From Bacteroidaceae bacterium (GTDB lineage: Bacteria; Bacteroidota; Bacteroidia; Bacteroidales; Bacteroidaceae), in the NCBI GenBank assembly GCA_024398435.1, contig JAKSJD010000003.1:186001-250000 (forward strand): a stretch of DNA of 64,000 nt, in the 5' to 3' direction. The notes under the pieces were generated by a model, which searched no databases, was not told the DNA's origin, and worked only from the letters and a program-made list of their open reading frames with translations. Made by a program: the position numbers and the translations under genes. Shown here piece after piece: positions 27,153-36,391 of this stretch. How positions within the stretch are numbered: the stretch's first letter is position 1; each line of letters starts with the position of its first letter.

Positions 27153-27977
27153 ATGAAGAAATCGCTCATAATAATACTCGCAGGAGCTGCAATTCTTTTG
27201 TCGGCTTGCAACTCATACAACAATGTTCTCAGAGCTGAGGACTATGAATACAGGTATGAGGCCGCTAAGGAATATTATGCTGCCGGACAATATACCCGCT
27301 GCTATCAGTTGCTCGAGGACATGGTGCTCATGCTGAAAGGCACGGATAAGGGAGAGGAATGTCTGTATATGCTGGCAATGTGCTACTACAACTTGCATGA
27401 TTACGAAACTTCTTCACTCTATCTCGATAAGTATTTCAAGACATACCCAAAGGGTACATACACCGAATTGGCTCGATTCTTCTCGGGTAAGGCATCTTAT
27501 CTCGATTCGCCAGACAGCCGACTCGACCAAACTTCCACACTTGCTGCCATTCAGCGCTTGCAGGAATATTTGGAATTCTATCCATATTCAGAGCGTCGCG
27601 AGGAGGTGAACGATATGATTTATCAGTTGCAGAACAAACTGGCAGAAAAGGAATACGATGCAGCCAAACTCTACTACAATCTTGGCAACTATGTTGGCAA
27701 CTGCGTGTATGGAGGCAACAACTATGAGGCTTGCATCATCACTGCAGAGAACACTCTGAAGACCTATCCTTACACCGTTTATCGTGAGGAACTGATTATG
27801 CTCGTACTTCGTTCGCGCTACAGATTGGCGCTCAACAGCGTTGACGAAAAGGTGGAGGAACGCTATCGCTCAACAATCGATGAGTACTACGGATTCAAGA
27901 ACGAGTTCCCAGAAAGCAAGTACATGAAGGAAGCCGACCAGATTTTCCGCCATTGCAGCGAGAAGGTGAAAGGCTAA
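27153..27977 (+). CDS. bamD: Outer membrane assembly lipoprotein BamD
   Basis: A 274-residue lipoprotein of the beta-barrel assembly machine. The signal sequence MKKSLIIILAGAAILLSAC ends in a lipobox with Cys19. Tetratricopeptide-like helices follow (YEYRYEAAKEYYAAGQYTRCYQLLEDM, then GEECLYMLAMCYYNLHDYETSSLYL). The protein would sit on the periplasmic face of the outer membrane and bind BamA. The order bamD, rpoZ-like, DUF4293 is typical of Bacteroidales. Confidence 0.93.
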   Translation: MKKSLIIILAGAAILLSACNSYNNVLRAEDYEYRYEAAKEYYAAGQYTRCYQLLEDMVLMLKGTDKGEECLYMLAMCYYNLHDYETSSLYLDKYFKTYPKGTYTELARFFSGKASYLDSPDSRLDQTSTLAAIQRLQEYLEFYPYSERREEVNDMIYQLQNKLAEKEYDAAKLYYNLGNYVGNCVYGGNNYEACIITAENTLKTYPYTVYREELIMLVLRSRYRLALNSVDEKVEERYRSTIDEYYGFKNEFPESKYMKEADQIFRHCSEKVKG

Positions 27978-28019
27978 ACAGAGAGAAAATAACAAATAGA
28001 TAAAAAGATATTTTTAATT

Positions 28020-28355
28020 ATGGATTTCAAGAAAACAAATGCTCCAACTAACACGGTAACACGTAACGTAATGGAGTTGAGCACAGAGACAGGAAACATT
28101 TATGAAAGCGTTGCAATCATTGGCAAGCGTGCTAACCAAATCTCAGCAGCGCTCAAGCAGGAACTGACACAGAAACTTCAGGAGTTCAGTGCAGCTAACG
28201 AAGGTCTCGAAGAAGAGTTCCACAACGACGAGCAGATCACAGTGTCAAAGCACTATGAGCGTCTGCCAAAGCCAACACTCATTGCAACTCAGGAATTCCT
28301 CGAAGACAAGGTGTTCTACCGCAACCCTTCTAAAGACACACAGGAAAAGTTCTAA
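28020..28355 (+). CDS. RNA polymerase omega subunit, Rpb6-like Bacteroidetes type
   Basis: A 111-residue protein of the Rpb6/omega family in its Bacteroidetes form. The core MELSTETGNIYESVAIIGKRANQIS aligns with the omega helix that clamps the beta-prime C-terminus, and the C-terminal KPTLIATQEFLEDKVFYRNP is typical of the phylum. It lies 42 bases after bamD and its stop overlaps the start of the DUF4293 gene. Confidence 0.88.
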   Translation: MDFKKTNAPTNTVTRNVMELSTETGNIYESVAIIGKRANQISAALKQELTQKLQEFSAANEGLEEEFHNDEQITVSKHYERLPKPTLIATQEFLEDKVFYRNPSKDTQEKF

Positions 28356-28834
28356 TGATACAACGAATTCAATCAGTTTACTTAGCCTTAGTTGCTGTTC
28401 TCAGCATACTGGGGCTTTGTTTGCCATTAGGGCAGTACTACGACGGAGCAAACCTCATGGCCACACTTGGCAGTTTCGTCTTCAACCCAACTGATGCCTA
28501 CGATGCATCAAAGGATTGGGGAGCAATCGGATTGGCCGTGATGGATATAATCATATTCCTCCTCACACTTATGACAATCATGCTATTCCGCTATCGTATG
28601 CGCCAGTTGCGTCTCGCCATCTTCTCAACAATTTTGTTGGTAGGCACAATTGCATACTTTGCAGTGCTCGCATGGAAATTCAATATGCAGATGCAGACAT
28701 TGGTTCCCGATGCAAGTTTCCACCTTTGCGTGGCAGCATTGTTCCCAGTGTTCAGCATAATCTTCAATTGCCTTGCCATTCATGGCATTCGCAAGGATGA
28801 GGCATTGGTTCGCTCTCTCGATAGATTGAGATAA
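28355..28834 (+). CDS. DUF4293 membrane protein
   Basis: A 159-residue protein of the DUF4293 family, of unknown function. Four hydrophobic helices are visible (about 8-28, 53-75, 86-107 and 121-143). It begins MIQRIQSVYLALVAVLSILGLCLPLG, the family's usual opening, and ends with a basic cytoplasmic tail. The start overlaps the rpoZ-like stop, implying coupled translation. Confidence 0.88.
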   Translation: MIQRIQSVYLALVAVLSILGLCLPLGQYYDGANLMATLGSFVFNPTDAYDASKDWGAIGLAVMDIIIFLLTLMTIMLFRYRMRQLRLAIFSTILLVGTIAYFAVLAWKFNMQMQTLVPDASFHLCVAALFPVFSIIFNCLAIHGIRKDEALVRSLDRLR

Positions 28835-28870
28835 ATCGTAAATAGTAAATCGTCAAATAGTAAATAAATA

Positions 28871-29386
28871 GTGGATTTCAAGGATATAGTACAGAAGCGC
28901 AGAAGCATTCGTAAGTTCACGGACGAAAAACTTACAGAAGAACAACTTCATACGATTCTTCGTGCCGGACTTATGGCTCCAACAGGTCATAGTCAGCGCG
29001 GTTGGAAGTTCATCGTCGTTACTGATGCCGCTCAGTTGGAACAAGTTTCGCAATGTAAGTCGGCTGGTGGCGAGTTCCTCAAAGGTGCAGCCGCAGCAAT
29101 CGTTGTTGCTTACGATTCTTCCCTGACTGATGTTTGGATTGAAGATGCTTCAATTGCTGCAGTCACAATGCAGTATCAAGCTACCGAACTCGGACTTGGC
29201 AGTTGCTGGTCGCAGATTCGTCTTCGTACAGATGCGGAGGGAGTTCTTGCTTCCGAAACATTGTGCAATCAATTTGGCCTTGCCGACAATTGGCAGGTTG
29301 AATGTGTTCTCGGTTTCGGCTATCCAGCAATCGAACGCAAACTCCAGGACGAGGCAAGCCTCAAATGGGAGTCAGTAGTTAAATAA
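28871..29386 (+). CDS. Nitroreductase family protein
   Basis: A 171-residue FMN-binding nitroreductase-fold protein. The opening DFKDIVQKRRSIRKFTDEKL and LMAPTGHSQRGWKFIVV are the FMN-phosphate and flavin contact regions. The second half has ELGLGSCWSQIR and VLGFGYPA. It starts with GTG; no ATG lies in frame nearby. The physiological substrate cannot be told. It lies between the DUF4293 and DUF2520 genes on the same strand. Confidence 0.9.
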   Translation: MDFKDIVQKRRSIRKFTDEKLTEEQLHTILRAGLMAPTGHSQRGWKFIVVTDAAQLEQVSQCKSAGGEFLKGAAAAIVVAYDSSLTDVWIEDASIAAVTMQYQATELGLGSCWSQIRLRTDAEGVLASETLCNQFGLADNWQVECVLGFGYPAIERKLQDEASLKWESVVK

Positions 29387-29397
29387 AGATATTTCGT

Positions 29398-30156
29398 ATG
29401 GACATTGTATTCATCGGTGCAGGCAATCTGGCCACAAATCTAAGTCATGCTCTCCATGAAGCAGGGCATAAGATTGTGCAGATATACAGTCGGACAGAAG
29501 CTTCCGCAAAGGCTTTGGCTGATGATTTTGGATGTCCGTTCACAAACAATGAGGACCAAATAGTTGTTGGTCCTTATATATATATAATATGTGTAACCGA
29601 TTCTGCTCTTGCAGAGGTTGCACAAAAGGTGATAAAGGGTAGGGAAGATTGCCTGTTTGTTCATACGGCAGGTAGTATGCAGATGGATGTACTTCCTTCA
29701 AAGAGAAGGGGAGTGTTCTATCCAATGCAGACATTCTCAAAAGCTCGGTTGGTCAACTTTACTGACATTCCGGTGTTTGTGGAAGCATCAGAAAATAAAG
29801 ATGCTGATACATTGCTTTCGTTGGCAAAGACAATTTCAGAAAAGGTCTACGAACTCAGTTCGGCCGACCGTCAGTATTTGCATCTTGCTGCTGTATTCTG
29901 TTGCAACTTTGCCAATCATTGCTACACTTTGAGTGAAGAGATTCTCGGTCAACACGGGATTCCTTTCGAAGTGATGAACTCGTTGATTGACGAAACGGCA
30001 GCGAAGGTACATAACATTTCTCCTTCTCAGGCACAGACAGGTCCTGCTGCCCGCAAGGATGAAAACGTGATAAGGAAACATCTGCAGTTGCTCGATGATA
30101 ATCCCCGACTTCAGACAATCTATGATATAATGACAAAAAGTATTGCTCATGATTAA
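29398..30156 (+). CDS. Rossmann-like/DUF2520 oxidoreductase-like protein
   Basis: A 252-residue protein. Its N-terminal NAD(P)-binding fold ([20 protein letters not shown], residues 4-23) resembles pyrroline-5-carboxylate reductase, and the DUF2520 helical domain follows ([37 protein letters not shown]). The reaction is unknown. The stop overlaps the kdsC start by 8 bases. DUF2520, kdsC and maf run together in many Bacteroidales. Confidence 0.87.
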   Translation: MDIVFIGAGNLATNLSHALHEAGHKIVQIYSRTEASAKALADDFGCPFTNNEDQIVVGPYIYIICVTDSALAEVAQKVIKGREDCLFVHTAGSMQMDVLPSKRRGVFYPMQTFSKARLVNFTDIPVFVEASENKDADTLLSLAKTISEKVYELSSADRQYLHLAAVFCCNFANHCYTLSEEILGQHGIPFEVMNSLIDETAAKVHNISPSQAQTGPAARKDENVIRKHLQLLDDNPRLQTIYDIMTKSIAHD

Positions 30157-30667
30157 TTACGACCTCACAAAGATTCGTGCCATTTTCTTCGATGTAGATG
30201 GTGTGCTCAGTAGAGAGACAATAAGTCTTCATCCCAATGGCGAACCAATGCGTTCGGTGAATATAAAGGATGGTTATGCAATGCAGCATGCAGTGAAACA
30301 AGGTTTCTTGCTCGCAATCATTACTGGCGCAAACACCGAATCTGTTCGCAAACGCTATGAAGGACTTGGAATCCAGGAAATTCATCAAGGTGCAGCTCGT
30401 AAGATGAGCGTATATGAAAGTCTTTGCCGGAAGTATGGTTTGAAGGATGAAGAAATCATTTTCATGGGTGATGATATTCCTGATTATGAAGTGATGAAGC
30501 GTTGCGGTTGTCCTTGTTGTCCGGCAGATGCGGCTCCTGAAATAAAGGATTTGTCAGTATATGTATCTGATAAGAATGGTGGAGAAGGATGTGGCCGCGA
30601 TGTGATAGAGCAAGTGTTGAAAGTTCAGGGCAAGTGGATGCACAATGTAGATGCTTTTGGATGGTAA
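30149..30667 (+). CDS. kdsC: KdsC-type HAD phosphatase (KDO 8-phosphate phosphatase)
   Basis: A 172-residue C0-type HAD phosphatase. Motif I is FFDVDGVLS (nucleophile Asp); motif II is IITGAN and motif III includes [15 protein letters not shown]. The family removes phosphate from KDO 8-P (lipopolysaccharide core) or related nonulosonate 9-phosphates. The start at ATG 30149 is preferred over TTG at 30143. It overlaps the DUF2520 gene. Confidence 0.9.
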   Translation: MINYDLTKIRAIFFDVDGVLSRETISLHPNGEPMRSVNIKDGYAMQHAVKQGFLLAIITGANTESVRKRYEGLGIQEIHQGAARKMSVYESLCRKYGLKDEEIIFMGDDIPDYEVMKRCGCPCCPADAAPEIKDLSVYVSDKNGGEGCGRDVIEQVLKVQGKWMHNVDAFGW

Positions 30668-30673
30668 TAGTGT

Positions 30674-31246
30674 ATGATTCAGTCGTTGGATAAATATAGG
30701 GTAGTGTTGGCCAGCAATTCTCCTCGCAGAAAAGAATTGCTCGCAGGTTTAGGAATTCAGTTCGAAGTGCGTACTGGTATTGAGGTTGATGAATCTTTCC
30801 CCGTCACACTTCCTGCAGAAGAGGTTGCTGAATATATTTCACATAAGAAAGCTCATGCATACTTGCCGACATTGGCTTCCGACGAATTGCTTATCACAGC
30901 CGACACTATTGTTACGATAGATGGTGAAATCCTCGGCAAACCAAAAGACCGTGAAGATGCGTTCCGTATGCTTCGCCAACTTGCCGGAAGAGTTCATAAG
31001 GTCATTACGGGTGTCACTATTGTCAAGGATGGCAATGTCAAGTCATTCTCATCTGTTACTAACGTTACATTTGCCAATTTGACAGATGAGGAAATAGCAT
31101 ATTATGTCGACAATTACAAACCATTCGATAAAGCAGGTGCTTATGGCATTCAGGAATGGATTGGTTTTGTGGGCGTAAAACATATAGAGGGCAGTTATTT
31201 CAATGTGATGGGATTGCCAATCCAACGACTTTATGAAGAAATATGA
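30674..31246 (+). CDS. maf: Maf-type nucleotide pyrophosphatase
   Basis: A 190-residue Maf/YhdE protein hydrolysing non-canonical or TTP/UTP-type nucleotides. Signatures are LASNSPRRKELLAGLG at the start, ITADTIV with the catalytic Asp, GKPKDREDAFRMLRQLAG, and GAYGIQEWIG with VKHIEGSYFNVMGLP. The stop overlaps the glf start by 14 bases. Confidence 0.95.
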   Translation: MIQSLDKYRVVLASNSPRRKELLAGLGIQFEVRTGIEVDESFPVTLPAEEVAEYISHKKAHAYLPTLASDELLITADTIVTIDGEILGKPKDREDAFRMLRQLAGRVHKVITGVTIVKDGNVKSFSSVTNVTFANLTDEEIAYYVDNYKPFDKAGAYGIQEWIGFVGVKHIEGSYFNVMGLPIQRLYEEI

Positions 31247-32441
31247 TTATCTTATAGTTGGTGCCGGTTTGTTCGGCAGTGTCATTGCATATCGACTCAA
31301 ACAAATGGGCAAGACTTGTCTTGTTATTGATAAGCGCCCTCATGTTGGAGGTAATATCTATTGCGAGAATGTTGATGGAATCAATGTCCATAAATATGGT
31401 GCACATATATTCCACACCAACAACAAGCAAGTGTGGGATTTCGTCAATTCGTTTGTTCCTTTCAATCGCTACACCAACCAACCAGTAGCCAATTACAAAG
31501 GTCGTCTATATAATCTTCCTTTCAATATGAATACCTTCTATCAGATGTGGGGCGTTACCACACCTGACGAAGCTCGTCAAAAAATTGAAAGTCAGAGGTA
31601 TAAAGGTGAAGTGCATAATTTGGAAGAACAAGCACTGTCACTTGTTGGTACCGATATCTACGAACGATTGATAAAAGATTATACCGAGAAGCAATGGGGT
31701 CGTTCTTGCAAGGAACTTCCATCATTTATCATTCGCCGACTTCCTTTGCGTTTCACTTTCGACAACAACTATTTCAACGCACTTTATCAGGGTATTCCTG
31801 TTGGTGGTTACAATCGTCTCATAGAAGCACTCCTTGATGGTATTGATGTGCAATTGAATTGTGATTTCTTTGATTCTTCATCAACCGCTAACCAAAATCA
31901 TTCTGCATCCTGCATTGACTTCGTCGAACTAAAGTTTCTGCATCCTGCATTAACTGTCAACTGTGAACCGTTAACCGTTAACCACCTAAAGGACTCTTGG
32001 CAGTCAATTGCTTCCAACTTAGTATATACAGGTCCTATCGACCAGTTCTACGACTATACGTTTGGTCATCTTCAGTATCGAACAGTTCGATTTGAAACTG
32101 AAACCTTACCAACAAACAATTATCAGGGTAATGCAGTTGTAAACTATACAGATAGTGCAACTCCTTTCACTCGCATTATCGAACATAAGCATTTCGAGGA
32201 ACTGGTTGTTGCCGAGCGCGAAGAACCAAAGACGGTTATCTCTCGTGAATACTCTACGGAATGGCAACCCGGAATGGAACCATACTATCCGGTGAATGAT
32301 GAGGCTAATAATTCATTGTATGAGAAATATGTAGAATTGGCTAAAGCCGAAACTAACATCATCTTCGGTGGTCGATTGGCAGAATACAAGTACTATGATA
32401 TGGATCGTATCGTAGAACTTGCTCTCAGTGTCAATCTATAA
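31233..32441 (+). CDS. glf: UDP-galactopyranose mutase with a repeat-derived insertion
   Basis: A 402-residue FAD enzyme interconverting UDP-galactopyranose and UDP-galactofuranose, supplying Galf to surface glycans. The FAD-binding start is YLIVGAGLFGSVIAY and the active-site segment VYTGPIDQFYDY. Family members are about 365-380 residues. Here residues about 216-254, between DFFD and the conserved strand before VYTGPID, are extra and encoded by spacer-type repeat words (31878-31994). The frame is kept and both flanks are intact, so the enzyme could still work. It ends the core gene run and lies 5 kb from the polysaccharide modules. Confidence 0.93.
   Translation: MKKYDYLIVGAGLFGSVIAYRLKQMGKTCLVIDKRPHVGGNIYCENVDGINVHKYGAHIFHTNNKQVWDFVNSFVPFNRYTNQPVANYKGRLYNLPFNMNTFYQMWGVTTPDEARQKIESQRYKGEVHNLEEQALSLVGTDIYERLIKDYTEKQWGRSCKELPSFIIRRLPLRFTFDNNYFNALYQGIPVGGYNRLIEALLDGIDVQLNCDFFDSSSTANQNHSASCIDFVELKFLHPALTVNCEPLTVNHLKDSWQSIASNLVYTGPIDQFYDYTFGHLQYRTVRFETETLPTNNYQGNAVVNYTDSATPFTRIIEHKHFEELVVAEREEPKTVISREYSTEWQPGMEPYYPVNDEANNSLYEKYVELAKAETNIIFGGRLAEYKYYDMDRIVELALSVNL
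31878..31994 (+). repeat. Repeat words inserted in frame in glf
   Basis: The stretch 31900-31943 matches 36722-36765 (a non-coding spacer) over 44 bases with 2 differences. It carries CTGCATC words and the dispersed word GACTTCGTCGAACTAAAG. It is followed by GTTAACC/GTGAACC 7-base words up to about 31985. The inserted length is a multiple of three and contains no stop in this frame. Confidence 0.8.
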
Positions 32442-32570
32442 TTCTCCATTCTCCATTGTCAATTCTCCATTCTCCATTGTCCATTGACTCCGTCGAACTA
32501 AAGTTTCTCAATTGTCCATTCTACATTCTTCATTCTACATTGTTCATTGTCCATTTTCCATTTTCCATTA
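32442..32570. repeat. CATTCTC/CATTGTC 7-base words after glf
   Basis: The whole spacer between the glf stop and the terminator consists of 7-base words of the CATTCTC, CATTGTC, TACATTC and CATTTTC kind. One copy of the dispersed word GACTCCGTCGAACTAAAG lies at 32487-32504. No coding signal is seen. Confidence 0.75.
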
Positions 32571-32600
32571 AAAAAGCGCTCCCGTTTGGAAGCGCTTTTT
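32571..32600. terminator. Bidirectional terminator between glf and carB
   Basis: AAAAAGCGCT (32571-32580) pairs perfectly with AGCGCTTTTT (32591-32600). A-runs and T-runs flank both sides, so it can stop the convergent glf and carB transcripts. Confidence 0.85.
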
Positions 32601-32616
32601 CATTCAATATGTGTCA

Positions 32617-35600
32617 TTACATGTATTCTTGCCAACTCTTGATTTGGATGTTCTCCATGTTCATTGAAGTGAATGCTTCGATGAATGCCTTTGCAAGACG
32701 TGCATTAGTCATCAACGGAATGTTGTGATCGATTGCGGCACGACGAATCTTGTAACCATTCGTGAGTTCGCGCTTTGTTTGATTCTTAGGAACGTTGACG
32801 ATCAAGTCGAACTGATGCTGAGCAATCATATCGAGTACATTGAGAGCCTTGTCATTGTTTTCGTCTGGCCATGCCACTTCGGTAGCATTCACACCGTTTT
32901 CCTTCAAGAACTTGGCTGTTCCGTGAGTTCCGTAAACATTGTATCCCTTAGCTACCAATGTCTGGCAAGCTTCAAGAAGATCGAGTTTGCCTCTTGCACC
33001 ACCTGAAGAAATCAAGATTGACTTCTTTGGAAGAGTGTATCCAGTAGCGATGAGTGCATTGAGAAGAGCTTCGTTGAAGTCATCACCGAGACAACCGACT
33101 TCACCAGTAGAACTCATGTCAACACCAAGAACAGGGTCGGCATTTTGCAGACGGGCAAATGAGAACTGACTTGCCTTCACACCGATGCGGTCGATATCAA
33201 ACTCGCTCTTGTCAGGTTGAGTATAAGGGGCATCGAGCATGATTCGTGTAGCAGTTTCGATGAGGTTGTGCTTGAGAATCTTGCTTACGAATGGGAATGA
33301 ACGACTTGCGCGGAGGTTACATTCGATTACTCTAACGATTTGTCCCTTAGCCAGATACTGAATGTTGAACGGACCAGAGATATTGAGTTCCTTAGCAATC
33401 TGACGGCTGATCTTCTTTATCTGTCGGATAGTAGAGTAGTAGATATTCTGTGCAGGGAATACGAGAGTGGCATCACCAGAGTGAACGCCTGCAAATTCGA
33501 TATGTTCACTAATAGCATATTCTACGATTTCACCTTCCTGTGCAACTGCATCGAATTCGATTTCCTTTGTGTCCTGCATGAACTGACTTACAACAACAGG
33601 GTAGTCCTGACTTACTTCGGTTGCCATCTTGAGGAAGCGTTCGAGTTCTTCTTCGTTGTAGCATACGTTCATTGCCGCACCAGAAAGTACATAACTTGGA
33701 CGAACAAGTACAGGGTAGCCAACTTCTTCAACGAATTCCTTGATGTCGTCGAGAGAAGTGAGGGCACGCCATGCAGGTTGGTCGATTCCGAGTTTGTCGA
33801 GCATAGCCGAGAACTTGTTACGGTTTTCTGCACGGTCGATGCTTATTGGAGAAGTACCGAGGATAGGAACATCCTGGCGATAGAGTTTCATTGCGAGGTT
33901 GTTTGGAATCTGTCCACCCACACTGACAATCACACCGCGAGGTTGTTCGAGGTCGATAACATCGAGCACACGTTCGAATGAGAGTTCGTCGAAGTACAGA
34001 CGGTCACACATGTCATAGTCGGTACTAACTGTCTCTGGGTTGTAGTTGATCATGATCGACTTGTATCCCAGTTTTCTTGCAGTGTTGATAGCATTTACAG
34101 AACACCAGTCGAATTCAACACTCGAACCGATTCTGTATGCACCACTACCGAGGACAACAACCGACTTCTCATGACTGTAGTAGTTCACGTCGTAACCCTC
34201 AACCGAGTAAGTCATGTAGAGGTAGTTGGTCAATTCTGGATGCTCACTTGCAACTGTGTTGATTCTCTTAACGGCAGGTACGATGCCCATTTCCTTTCTG
34301 TATTTTCTTACAGCAAGGTTAGCCTGTTCCATATTGCCTTCTGGTTTCAATACGAACTTGGCAATCTGGAAGTCGGAGAAACCACATATCTTAACTTCGC
34401 GCATGAGTTCTGAAGTTATCTCCTCGAGAGAGTTGAGTTTCAGAAGTTCATGCTTGAGGTCGACGATATGCTTCAGTTTTTCGATGAACCAAACATCAAT
34501 CTTTGTGAGTTCTTCAATCTTTTCAACCGAATAACCTTCCTCCAAAGCCTGAGCAACTGCGAATATACGCAGGTCAGTAGGGTTTGAGAGTTCGTTTTCG
34601 AGATTGTCGAACTTGATATGATCGTTACCAACGAATCCGTGCATACCCTGGCCAATCATTCGGAGACCCTTTTGAATCATTTCTTCGAAAGTGCGACCGA
34701 TTGACATGATTTCACCAACACTCTTCATTGACGAACCAATCTGACGGCTCACACCAGTGAACTTCGTGAGGTCCCAACGAGGAATCTTGCAAATCATGTA
34801 GTCAAGTTGAGGAGCAACGTATGCAGAGTTGGTTGTACCCATCTCGCCAATCTTGTCGAGAGTGTATCCGAGAGCAATCTTTGCTGCAACGAAAGCAAGA
34901 GGATATCCTGTAGCCTTTGATGCAAGAGCAGAAGAACGACTCAGGCGGGCATTGATTTCAATAATGCGGTAGTCGTTTGTGATAGCGTTGAAAGCAAATT
35001 GGATGTTACATTCACCGACGATACCGATATGGCGAACACACTCGATAGAGATAGCCTGGAGCATCTTCACCTGTTCGTCAGTAAGCGAACAAGTAGGGGC
35101 AACAACTATAGATTCACCAGTGTGGATACCCAGTGGGTCGAAGTTCTCCATGCTTGCTACAGTGAAGCAATGGTCGTTCTTATCGCGGATTACCTCGAAT
35201 TCAATTTCCTTCCATCCCTTGAGCGATTCCTCAACAAGAATCTGAGGAGCAAACGTGAAAGCACTTTCGGCCAATTCAAGGAAAGCCTTCTTGTCAGGAC
35301 AGATACCGCTGCCAAGTCCACCAAGAGCATAAGCAGAGCGAACCATTACAGGGAAACCGATATCTTCGGCAGCCTTGATGGCATCGTCGATATTTTCAAC
35401 AGCATGGCTAACAGGAGTCTTCATGCTGATTTCGTTGAGTTTCTTCACGAAGAGGTCACGGTCCTCAGTACACATGATAGCTTCAACAGAAGTACCAAGT
35501 ACTTTCACACCGTATTCTTCCAAAACACCAGAGCGATAGAGTTCCGTACCGCAGTTGAGAGCAGTCTGACCACCGAAAGCAAGGAGGATGCCGTCAGGGC

Positions 35601-35838
35601 GTTCCTTCTTGATGATTTCAGTTACAAAAAAAGGTGTCACTGGAAGGAAATAAACCTTGTCAGCAATACCTTCAGATGTCTGAATAGTAGCGATGTTAGG
35701 GTTGACCAGCACACTGCTGATACCTTCCTCCCTTAAAGCTTTGAGAGCTTGCGAACCAGAATAGTCGAACTCACCGGCCTGACCAATCTTCAAGGCACCG
35801 GAGCCTAAAACCAAAACTTTCTTAAATAGCTTTTCCAT
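32617..35838 (-). CDS. carB: Carbamoyl-phosphate synthase large subunit
   Basis: A 1073-residue enzyme making carbamoyl phosphate for pyrimidines and arginine. Two homologous ATP-grasp halves are visible: KVLVLGSGALKIGQAGEFDYSG with MVRSAYALGGLGSG in the first, VVLGSGAYRIGSSVEFDWC with LVRPSYVLSGAAMNV in the second. An MGS-like allosteric domain closes the protein (about 935-1073; ISSGGARGKLDLLEACQTL, VNVPKNQTKRELTNGYKIRRAAIDHNIP). Length is normal. The small subunit carA is not adjacent. It has its own promoter and an unusual 145-base leader holding a 31-codon ORF. Confidence 0.98.
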   Translation of the reverse strand: MEKLFKKVLVLGSGALKIGQAGEFDYSGSQALKALREEGISSVLVNPNIATIQTSEGIADKVYFLPVTPFFVTEIIKKERPDGILLAFGGQTALNCGTELYRSGVLEEYGVKVLGTSVEAIMCTEDRDLFVKKLNEISMKTPVSHAVENIDDAIKAAEDIGFPVMVRSAYALGGLGSGICPDKKAFLELAESAFTFAPQILVEESLKGWKEIEFEVIRDKNDHCFTVASMENFDPLGIHTGESIVVAPTCSLTDEQVKMLQAISIECVRHIGIVGECNIQFAFNAITNDYRIIEINARLSRSSALASKATGYPLAFVAAKIALGYTLDKIGEMGTTNSAYVAPQLDYMICKIPRWDLTKFTGVSRQIGSSMKSVGEIMSIGRTFEEMIQKGLRMIGQGMHGFVGNDHIKFDNLENELSNPTDLRIFAVAQALEEGYSVEKIEELTKIDVWFIEKLKHIVDLKHELLKLNSLEEITSELMREVKICGFSDFQIAKFVLKPEGNMEQANLAVRKYRKEMGIVPAVKRINTVASEHPELTNYLYMTYSVEGYDVNYYSHEKSVVVLGSGAYRIGSSVEFDWCSVNAINTARKLGYKSIMINYNPETVSTDYDMCDRLYFDELSFERVLDVIDLEQPRGVIVSVGGQIPNNLAMKLYRQDVPILGTSPISIDRAENRNKFSAMLDKLGIDQPAWRALTSLDDIKEFVEEVGYPVLVRPSYVLSGAAMNVCYNEEELERFLKMATEVSQDYPVVVSQFMQDTKEIEFDAVAQEGEIVEYAISEHIEFAGVHSGDATLVFPAQNIYYSTIRQIKKISRQIAKELNISGPFNIQYLAKGQIVRVIECNLRASRSFPFVSKILKHNLIETATRIMLDAPYTQPDKSEFDIDRIGVKASQFSFARLQNADPVLGVDMSSTGEVGCLGDDFNEALLNALIATGYTLPKKSILISSGGARGKLDLLEACQTLVAKGYNVYGTHGTAKFLKENGVNATEVAWPDENNDKALNVLDMIAQHQFDLIVNVPKNQTKRELTNGYKIRRAAIDHNIPLMTNARLAKAFIEAFTSMNMENIQIKSWQEYM

Positions 35839-35870
35839 ATATAATTAATGTTCGTGGGCGTGTACGTATA

Positions 35871-35966
35871 TCATATATAGAATATGTGCAACAGGTCGTT
35901 TGCTTTGTCAAGAACCACGTTGCCGTCTTCCTTTTGGTAAGAGAATACTATACCGATAAACATCAT
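35871..35966 (-). CDS. Possible 31-codon upstream ORF in the carB leader
   Basis: On the minus strand, between the carB promoter and start codon, an ORF opens ATGATG (35966-35961) and encodes 31 residues beginning MMFIGIVFSYQKEDGN and ending LLHIFYI, stop TGA at 35871. The composition looks protein-like rather than random. Its start codons lie in the loop of a hairpin: CCGATAAA (35984-35977) pairs with TTTATCGG (35960-35953). It ends 33 bases before carB. It could be a leader peptide that senses translation, or a small protein. It is not recognised from any family I know. Confidence 0.45.
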   Translation of the reverse strand: MMFIGIVFSYQKEDGNVVLDKANDLLHIFYI

Positions 35967-35988
35967 GCCTAATCTTTTTATCGGGTTG

Positions 35989-35996
35989 CAAAGTTA
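35989..35996 (-). promoter_or_regulatory. Promoter -7 box of carB
   Basis: CAAAGTTA on the plus strand is TAACTTTG on the minus strand, matching TAnnTTTG. Transcription would start near 35983, exactly at the foot of the leader hairpin, giving a 145-base leader. Confidence 0.6.
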
Positions 35997-36152
35997 CTGA
36001 TTTTTTTCGAACTTTCTAACATTTATGCAATTTATTTTATTTTATGCAAATAAAATTCATCATTTCTCCCCAAAATGACTTTTCAGCCATAAAAAGTGTA
36101 GAGTTCAAAAGTTATAAGAGTTATAAGAGAGAAAAGTGTAGAGATTCTTTCC

Positions 36153-36313
36153 GAAAATAAACCAAGATAAACCTTTTGTAAGTCAGCCGACTTTCTTCGT
36201 CAGTCTTACAGTCGGAATTGATGTCAGATATTATGAGCGAGGCTCCCATCTATGCCCTCAATCCCAACTGCATTGCTTTCAGCGATTTCACTGACTTCCA
36301 AAACGATAAACAG
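36153..36313 (-). repeat. Dispersed element, diverged copy (left border)
   Basis: Read on the minus strand, it opens CTGTTTATCG and closes GGTTTATCTTGGTTTATTTTC-like, the same ends as the three better copies at 36392, 51720 and 63683, with a similar length of about 160. The core is largely different. It lies head to head with the copy at 36392. It could be a decayed copy or a different element with shared ends. Confidence 0.4.
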
Positions 36314-36391
36314 TCGCTTCGCTCAAAACAAATTCAACCCTAACCAACAACGATAACGATAAAAGTGTAGAGTTTAGAGTGTGGAGTTGAA

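Noticed and set aside
34999-35736. 245-codon plus-strand open frame opposite carB
   Set aside because: It is a shadow of a highly conserved gene; the residues mirror carB codons and show no domain.
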